DNA of 64,000 nt, from NCBI RefSeq assembly GCF_043290135.1, contig NC_134702.1, positions 77,046,417-77,110,416 on the forward strand. The letters run 5' to 3'. The notes below the pieces were generated by a model. That model worked only from the letters and a program-made list of their open reading frames with translations. It was not told where the DNA came from and did not search any database. Source of the stretch: Rhipicephalus microplus (taxonomy: Eukaryota > Arthropoda > Arachnida > Ixodida > Ixodidae). Shown one piece after another: positions 57,071 to 64,000 of the stretch. Position 1 is the first letter of the stretch. Every line of letters begins with the position of its first letter. The translations under genes and the position numbers were made by a program.

Positions 57071-58529
57071 CTTATAATTGAAAAACCCGATTGTTGCTAT
57101 TGAAGTGAATTTGTACAGAGGCACTTACGCGCATATGCTCAAGTTATAAGCAATCGATTCTTTCTCGTGCCTAATCAGACTGCACCATTATGCCAAAGTT
57201 ATAACCTTGAATTAAAAAGAAAATCTCTGGCGTCATGCGAACGAACGTCGATTGTACCGCGTCCTTGTCGCTCTTCTTTCATTATCTTATCGCACACGGG
57301 GGTGGCGACTCCAGTGTCAAGATCGACTAATTATCTCGAAGGTCTCTGTCTGCGCGAGGAGAAAAATATTGCTAAAAGCAGCGGTTTGAAGGGTTATCTC
57401 ACGGGTGTTAAGGGATGCACGCATACGTAAATACAATAGACGCTGGAGACATTTCATCCTTTTCATAGTGATTGTGGCGCGAGCATGCGGCTAAGATACA
57501 GGCTGTGTGGCGTGATCACTCGCGTGGCCTACGGCTGAGTTGGAAATTGCAAGCAGCACTGATATAAGACGGTAGAAATAGGGCGTGAACACAGACAATA
57601 TCTTTCTTTTGCCGCCTTTCGAGTGCAAACTTTGAAACAGCAGGCTAAAATCTAACTTTATGAACTATTTAGCCTAACTAATATTTCATTTAATCTCATA
57701 TTTTTGTGTTTATCTCTTTAGGGGTAATGGTGTCTTATAGGTCAACCTAGCTACACATAAGAATAAACTTTGCTGTGGCATGTACACATAGTCAATAGAC
57801 ATGATGTACATATATGAATATGACAATTGTGTCCGGTCATTGGAGGAGGTTTACGAGCTACTTATTGGTGCGTGAATACGAAGTTTTAAATGCCTTTTCC
57901 TAGCTTTGTTCGCGTGGCGGACTATGGCGGGGCGTCCCCGGGTTCCACATTTACGCTACAGCACTCACCAGATGTTTTGTTATACAGACACGTCAACTAA
58001 CCACCGCAGGAGCTCTCTGAAACACCTGTTATTTATAGATAACACCACAGAGGCCAAGATAGAAGCCGCTTTATATGACTTTCACTTTTCTGTCATACCC
58101 GCGAGCTGCGGTGGATATTTCCTAAACAGAAAAACATTGCGGTGAGACCCCGTACGTGCGTATACAATCCCCCGTTGATTTTTAATTTCGCGCAACGTTC
58201 GTCGTTGCATAGCGACGATACATATGCCACTCTCATAATTTGAAAGACCACGAAAAAAAAATATTGTCAAAGATACCTCGGCTGACGAGCTCAGAATTTT
58301 ATTAGGATTCGCCGCGAAGGACAGTGATATAATATATGTTGGGAGGATCCTCAGAATATGGCCTCATGCGATGAGTGGGGCTGTGTAAGCACTGTTGCAT
58401 TTTCTTTTTTAAAAATAACAAATCCTGCGTCATCGACCGTCTTAAAAGAAGGCTGTGCAAGAAGCCCCAGTGTATGTGTGTGTGTGTGTTTTGCTTTTAT
58501 TTATCTCTCTCTCTCTGTCTGTCGTCTGT
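57071..58529. other. Unannotated stretch
   Basis: No recognised gene. Frames at 57167-57430 and 57906-58145 lack domains. Confidence 0.5.
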
Positions 58530-58630
58530 ACAACCCCTATTTCTCCACCCCTAAGCAGGGTAGAAAACGGGTCACTTTTACCAGGTTAACCTCCCAGCGT
58601 TTTCATTTCATCTCTCTCTCTTTTTTCTAG
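58530..58630 (+). mobile_element. Non-LTR 3' tail fragment
   Basis: Contains CTAAGCAGGGTAGAAAACGG and CAGGTTAACCTCCCAGC followed by CT repeats. Confidence 0.55.
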
Positions 58631-61200
58631 ATGCGCCAGTGTATGTGACGGCTTGAGATTAAATCGAGCAATATCAATGACATCTTTGTGTGGGCGTGTT
58701 CTCTGAACTATGCTTATCTTTCAGTTCTCTCACAGAGTGGGGCAGACATGATATAAGCTTGCTTCATTTTCCTCCCTTTAACTTATCACCTTTCACTCTC
58801 GGTGAACATACTAGTGTGGTGAATTAAACTTTCAATCTCGTCGCTGCATGCCTATTGCGTATGCATTGTGTGCATTGTAATCTTTTCGCCTCATCAAATT
58901 CCTTCTGCCGCGTTTTTAACAGCAAAAAATGATTGAACCGGATTAAAAGATTTGCAATTAGTATGTTTTTTTGTATGTGGGCAATTTTGAATTCTCACTT
59001 CATGCCAGACAGCAAACATCCTTTTTAACGAATGAACCGACCCCTAAGCGCTGTTGGAATGTCACTTTTACCACAAGTGCTTCTTTTTTGCGCACGGCTT
59101 TGCGGCAGATACACTGTAATTCCGCCACGCTGTGTGAGCAGGTGCACTGCAATTTGCCGCAGGTACGCTGTGCTACACTGTGCGTGATTTAGGGTACCCG
59201 CCGATGGACATTGAGTGGCGATATAATTAACTTAGTGTCTTTCTCTACGCCGTGTCTAGTAATCATACCGTGGTTTTTGCACGTTAAGCGACAACGTTTA
59301 TTCAACTTGATTCTTGGATTTGCTTTCTTAAATCATGAAACCATTGAAATTCACTTCACACACTTTTTTGCCTCATTATTTCACTGAATCGCTCACATCG
59401 TCATGCAGAGCAAAGCACAGGCCGATAATTTTGAAGTAGGTTTGTGACCGCCTTTTAACTCCTGTGAGAGAGCCTCTAAACCCCCCCCCCCCCCCCCCCA
59501 CCCCACACACACTTCATAGGTAAATCCCACAGAAGCTTTATCGACCGCATTGTCTCATCTCGGCCATTCTGATTATTTTTTTCGCGTCGTAGTTGGACGA
59601 CGTATATGCTGACGATAACGATTGAACCCGAAGCTGGATTCCTTGGCCTTTACTACACTGAGTAGTCGTGACAAAGGCACGTTCAACCTTATGAACAAGG
59701 TCGAAACAAAAATCATGAGTTAGTAAACTAGCTATATTTTCCCCCTGAAGAAATGAGCAACTTACGTCGAAGATGTTTTAGACGAACTGTGCCCTCTTTT
59801 GCACTAGTTTATGTGGACTGCTGGATTTGCTTGTTTATTAAATAAAGCGACCTCCCCGTAAAATGTAAATCAGTTGGAGAAACTCGGTCCCGGTTCCTCC
59901 AGTACCAAGACTTGGTAGTTGCTTGTCGTCTTCATTAAGAAAAAGTCGAAGCATGATAATTCATCGAAAGCAGAAGAGCTTATCAATGAACTTGTTACCT
60001 AATAGTTGCAATAAAATAACAAATCTGCATAAGAAGTCACTTCGCTACACAGTTCTGCATACTTCGTGCACATTGTCCCATTCTTCAAGAGCAGTTAATT
60101 AATTCATCTTTCTTATATATTATGACTGATATAACTGTGTGGTTAAATTATGCGTTATGTTAGAGTATGTGCGTTGATGCCAAAAGTCATTGATTCAACT
60201 ATACCACTGGTATGCAAACGCCAGCACTTGCAATTTCTCGCAATTTATAAGCTATGGACTAACACCACTAGAGAACTCATTGAAAGGAAATAAACACAAA
60301 AGTCAGATTAAGAATTCCACTTTTCTTGAAAGCTACAGCTACGTGACGCCAAACAACGATAAAATAGAGGCAGGGAGAACACAGAAGAAATTGCCTGTTT
60401 TACTTAATTTATGTCAATATTTAATGGTAAGTAAACTACGAAATGTAGCTCGAAAATTGTATATGCCTGCGGGGAGTTACGTTCAACAGCAAATTTTTAC
60501 AATGCTTTTTACAATGCTTAACCTCGCTTCTCTGTGTGTTGGCTTCGCGTGGTTGTTAGATAGTTGTTGGGCTGTGCTGTTAAATTAAATTCTCATGTAC
60601 AAAATATGCATTTTGTATTACGAGCACAACTTTCTAGAACAGTATACACTTCTATCTCCTCACCCGCAGCATCGAAACCGTCAGGTAGAGAAAAGGTATT
60701 TTGTGAGTGCACGTGATCTACTAGTTCAGCAACATGCCAGACATGAGTGATCCTAACTTGCCGAAATAAGACTGGTTTGATAATGCGAAATGTAGAGTGA
60801 ACATGTCGCTGTGGTACGAGTCTGCAATAAAATGACATCATTCCTTCTCATAATTCATCAACCGTCGTATTGCTGCACTGTAATTACCCTAGCGCGCTGT
60901 TGTAATGTATATTACCAACGCTAAGCACCATTCAATTGTTATATAAAAAAGAAAAGAACCGAGTTCACGAACACATTTCGTTCTAGATTATCTTTGCCAT
61001 TCGTCTGACCGCCCTTGCTGATATTGAGCAAGCGAGTTAATGAATTTTTTATGTATTCGTGGAGAAACACGGTGCAGTTTTGTATAGTAGAACCTGCATA
61101 CTGCAGTTTGACAGAGCTCCGATCCCCAGTGAGTCCGAAAAAACCTGAAACCACATGCAAGAACTGGAGTACCGGACATCAAGGTCAGCTGGCATATATG
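58631..61200. other. Mostly unannotated; SINE relic and one unidentified ORF
   Basis: A relic of a SINE 3' body lies at 59238-59295 (CTACGCCGTGTCTAGTAATC, then CCGTGGTTTTTGCACGTTAA). A C run of about 19 bases lies at 59481-59499. The plus ORF at 60190-60588 (132 codons) is long for this AT-rich DNA but shows no domain, so it is not called as a gene. No other content was recognised. Confidence 0.4.
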
Positions 61201-61229
61201 TTCTTTAGCTGCAGTCTGCAGCTAAAGAA
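61201..61229. repeat. 29-bp near-perfect palindrome
   Basis: TTCTTTAGCTGCAG at 61201-61214 and its exact reverse complement at 61216-61229 are separated by a single T. Confidence 0.95.
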
Positions 61230-63870
61230 TGTTTCGTCAATACTGCCTAAGTGAAGATTGAAAATCCCAAGTGTAGAGGAAGCGAGCCGCGGTGCGGGAG
61301 AAGCTTGCCCTGAATGATGAGGACGTATACGGCACGCGTACTTCGTTATTCATCAGAGCCAACCACGGCGTTGACGGACAGTGTATTTGTGTTAGCTGCG
61401 CGTGATGAGGGAGTGCCGGTTTTTGCATGAAGCGTACAAGTACAGAGCTGCCCTAGCCAAGCACCACGTTTCCTTCAATAGTCGTTTCCGGTTTCGAAGC
61501 CGTAAACTAGCTCGGCGCGTCGGGTCTGACGATAGCAGTGTTTCGCAGAGCTCTCCCGTGCCCACACAACGGAACCCAGATTTCGAGTAGAGTAGTACCA
61601 CAAAGCGGCTGCGACCGAGCGAGACCCAGACGGTTTGGCTTGTGGCAACAAACCCTATAACCGTTTCATCAACGAGCCGGTAAATATTACCAATAAAGAA
61701 AAACGAGCGCTGCACACGTAGTTTCTCTTTGTCTCCGCCGAAACAGCCGCCCTTGCCTAAGCCTCGGCTGCACGTTAAGCGCGGTTCCCGGGCCGCGCGG
61801 GTTTTTTAAAACTTGGCCCGCGTTGCCGGAGAGCTTTGCAGCCGCCGGCTAAATTTAGCAGGTGCTCAGAGAGTCCTTGGCGAGGCTTTATTGGGCCGGC
61901 CCTGCAATGTCCGTGCGCGCGCTTAGGGACGCTGGTGCGCAGGGGCCTCCGTCTTTGGCTTCGACTCAGCCGTCGTACTGCTTGTGACCGGCACCGTTTT
62001 CAGGGTGACCCGAGGGACGAAACTCCCGGACAGGGCATCCTTTTTTTTTTTTGTCTGACAACCTAACTTCACGTTTTCGGAGTGAATCCTCTGCATAATT
62101 GAGGTCAACGAAACGGTCGTTTTAGCATCTGCATCGGAATGGTCTCTGCGCAAGCTTTTTTACATTTAGATACCAATTGTCCTGATGTATTATTGAGATT
62201 GCCACTCTAATTTATTGCGTCTGCTTTACTGTGTCTGCTGCTCCCGGTAAAGGGACACGGACTCTGCTTTATCTAGCAATCAAGCCTCCGAAATTCGCTT
62301 CGTTTGTAGCTAACTTGTGAAATGTGCTGTGGAGAGATTGAGGTCCATATTACCTCGGCTACTCCACATCGATAACTTCTACAAGGAACAACTTCTGGTC
62401 GAGGTATACCACGTCTTATGAACACTAATCTAGTGCTAAATAGTTACCAAATTTGAGAACACAATATCAATATTTATCCCTTTCTCGTACTGTAACGTGA
62501 CTATTAGTTATTGATTAGCCATACGAATTCGGAAACTGAACTGCTATTGCGCTATTCGTCCGATATTTTTTTCTCTTCATCGCAATATATACGTAACCGT
62601 TCCGAGTGTCAGGGAACCTAGGTCCACATGCGTTAATGGGTCATGACTTCCAGCTTTGGTCGTTGGCCCGATTGCACCTATGCATCCAGGTTATCACAGA
62701 CGTAACAGCGTGTGTGCGTACGCAAACCCAGATAACGGGAACAAAGGCTTCTTCCGATAATGGCCCCAATTTTACCACCGAGAGGAGCGTTCCGCGACTC
62801 TGACATGGTTGCTCGCACTCTGACGTTCTTCTTTTATCTTTCTACATCGTCTTCCTTTTTTTTTTTTGTACGCAAACGATGATGGAGTGTTCGTGAGAGA
62901 TAAAACAAGGACTTCGAGCAACACGGCTTTGTCCCGTTATCGGTGTGTCCAGAAGGGGGTGGTTTTTCTTACACTTTACACGTGCACCATCCGAACCCGA
63001 TCACCCAATGATGGAGCATCGAATAAAAAGGTGACCGGTTAAGTGAATATTGATGTCTCATTCAGGCCCACGGCATACAGTTAGCCAGACAACACTGTTA
63101 TTGCACCCTGAGCTTTCCGGCGATTACGTAGCTACGAGGTATGAAAAGCTACAGCGGTCACAGTGTCGATGTTTATGCATAATATCTATGGCGACATTTA
63201 ACAAACAAATCACGACCGTCTTCACGAATAACCTGACAGGTTTATCTCGAATGACCTACCAGATTAGCCGCGTCAGGTTAACCTTCGGTATAACCCGAAT
63301 AACTTGACAGGGATTTCGTAACGAAAATAAGTACACCTATAACGATTTTCCAAAGAGAAAGGCCACAGTTGCAATTATGTCAAAAGCATCCATCTAATTG
63401 AAATCGTTCACATCATGTTGATTTCTTCAATCGTCCAAGTTCTGGTGATATGGTCGCATCACATCTGTAATGAATCATTGAGTTGCAATTTGCCGAGATG
63501 AAAGAAAGAAACCGTTAGGAAGAAGTTCAACTGGGAATATCAGCATCGGATAAAGCGCCTGAGCGGCAAAGCCGACGACGTTGTGTAAAAAGCGCTCACC
63601 CTTCGAAGCAGACGACCGCCGAAGTCGATTCTGTATCCGTTCCCAGGGTTGCGGAGTACACAACACAGCTGGTGGAGTACTTGTCGTAGCTGGCGTGTGG
63701 CGAAAAAAACGAAACAAAACGAAATTGCTACGGGGGCAGGCAACAGGTCCCGGTAGCACGGATGGAGACTACTACTCCGTCGTCTCGTTTCCCGCACAGG
63801 ATAAAAAAAAAATGCGAATGTAGTAGCGCGCACGCGGAATTAATCCTGCAGAAAACGAAACACACACAAC
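61230..63870. other. Unannotated; CpG-rich block and possible integrase relic
   Basis: A CpG-rich block spans about 61740-62060. The plus frame around 62752-62790 reads SSDNGPNFTTE, like the second catalytic motif of LTR-retrotransposon integrases, but the flanking residues do not fit the family. If real, it is a very short relic. No gene was recognised. Part of 63500-63870 could be the 3' UTR of the coding candidate to its right. Confidence 0.35.
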
Positions 63871-64000
63871 CTAACACAAGGAGTCCCAGTCGGCTAGATC
63901 GAAGTCGACTTCGGCGAAGACATCGTCCGCGTTGAGGATTTGTTTCCCCACAGGTCTTTCGTATACCTGCTGAGGGAGGTCACAGCGCCGGAGCTGCCGC
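63871..64000 (-). CDS. C-terminal end of an unidentified protein, cut by the window edge
   Basis: On the minus strand a frame entering at 63999 stays open for 42 codons and ends in TAG at 63871-63873. About 69% of codons end in G or C, consistent with coding DNA. The last 20 residues are acidic with regular aromatic spacing (NADDVFAEVDFDLADWDSLC), like a short acidic C-terminal motif of the kind seen in transcriptional regulators. I cannot name the family. It could be the last exon of a gene lying to the right or a chance frame. The two other minus frames were not checked in full. Confidence 0.4.
   Translation of the reverse strand, partial: RQLRRCDLPQQVYERPVGKQILNADDVFAEVDFDLADWDSLC

Overview
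This window is nuclear DNA from a hard tick, most likely a metastriate of the Rhipicephalus type. The clearest sign is a set of tRNA-derived SINEs matching the ixodid family known as Ruka. They share a tRNA-like head, a body with the block GTGCACGTTAAAGAACCCC, and an (ATCA)n-type tail. The window also holds many decayed non-LTR retrotransposon 3' ends and long TA, CA, TAA and GTCT microsatellites. I saw no bacterial operon, no intact multi-exon gene and no CRISPR array. The region reads as gene-poor, repeat-rich intergenic or intronic DNA.

Layout. 1-4402: unique-looking DNA with a CpG-rich block and two perfect hairpins. 4403-5381: two TA arrays around a 97%-identical 106-bp inverted repeat, probably two Penelope-like element (PLE) ends head to head, then a tRNA-like retropseudogene with 15-bp target-site duplications (TSDs). 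5842-12800: microsatellites, three SINEs (one of a second family with a perfect 12-bp TSD) and an unclassified repeat. 12800-23720: CpG-rich blocks, a convergent pair of diverged repeats, several non-LTR 3' ends including a C-terminal ORF2 fragment with RNase H, and a palindrome-bearing minisatellite. 25415-27191: a 1.76-kb GTCT/GTCC satellite with higher-order structure. 27850-34540: CA and GTA arrays, an imperfect foldback, a composite repeat carrying two nested SINEs in opposite orientation, a pair of 142-bp MITE-like copies, and another SINE. 34640-48090: mostly unannotated, with a long AAT array, a perfect 18-bp hairpin, a MITE candidate and one possible exon. 48091-59295: TA arrays with structured inserts, SINEs, non-LTR tails, and a PLE end with a hammerhead-like core. 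59296-64000: mostly unannotated, closing with the best coding candidate, the last 42 codons of an ORF on the minus strand that runs off the right edge.

The sequences interact as mobile elements rather than as a gene pathway. SINEs and non-LTR 3' ends suggest shared L1-, CR1- or I-like activity, but no intact machinery is visible. PLE-type ends repeatedly abut TA arrays, which fits insertion into or generation of such arrays. Most long open frames here are microsatellites translated in frame.
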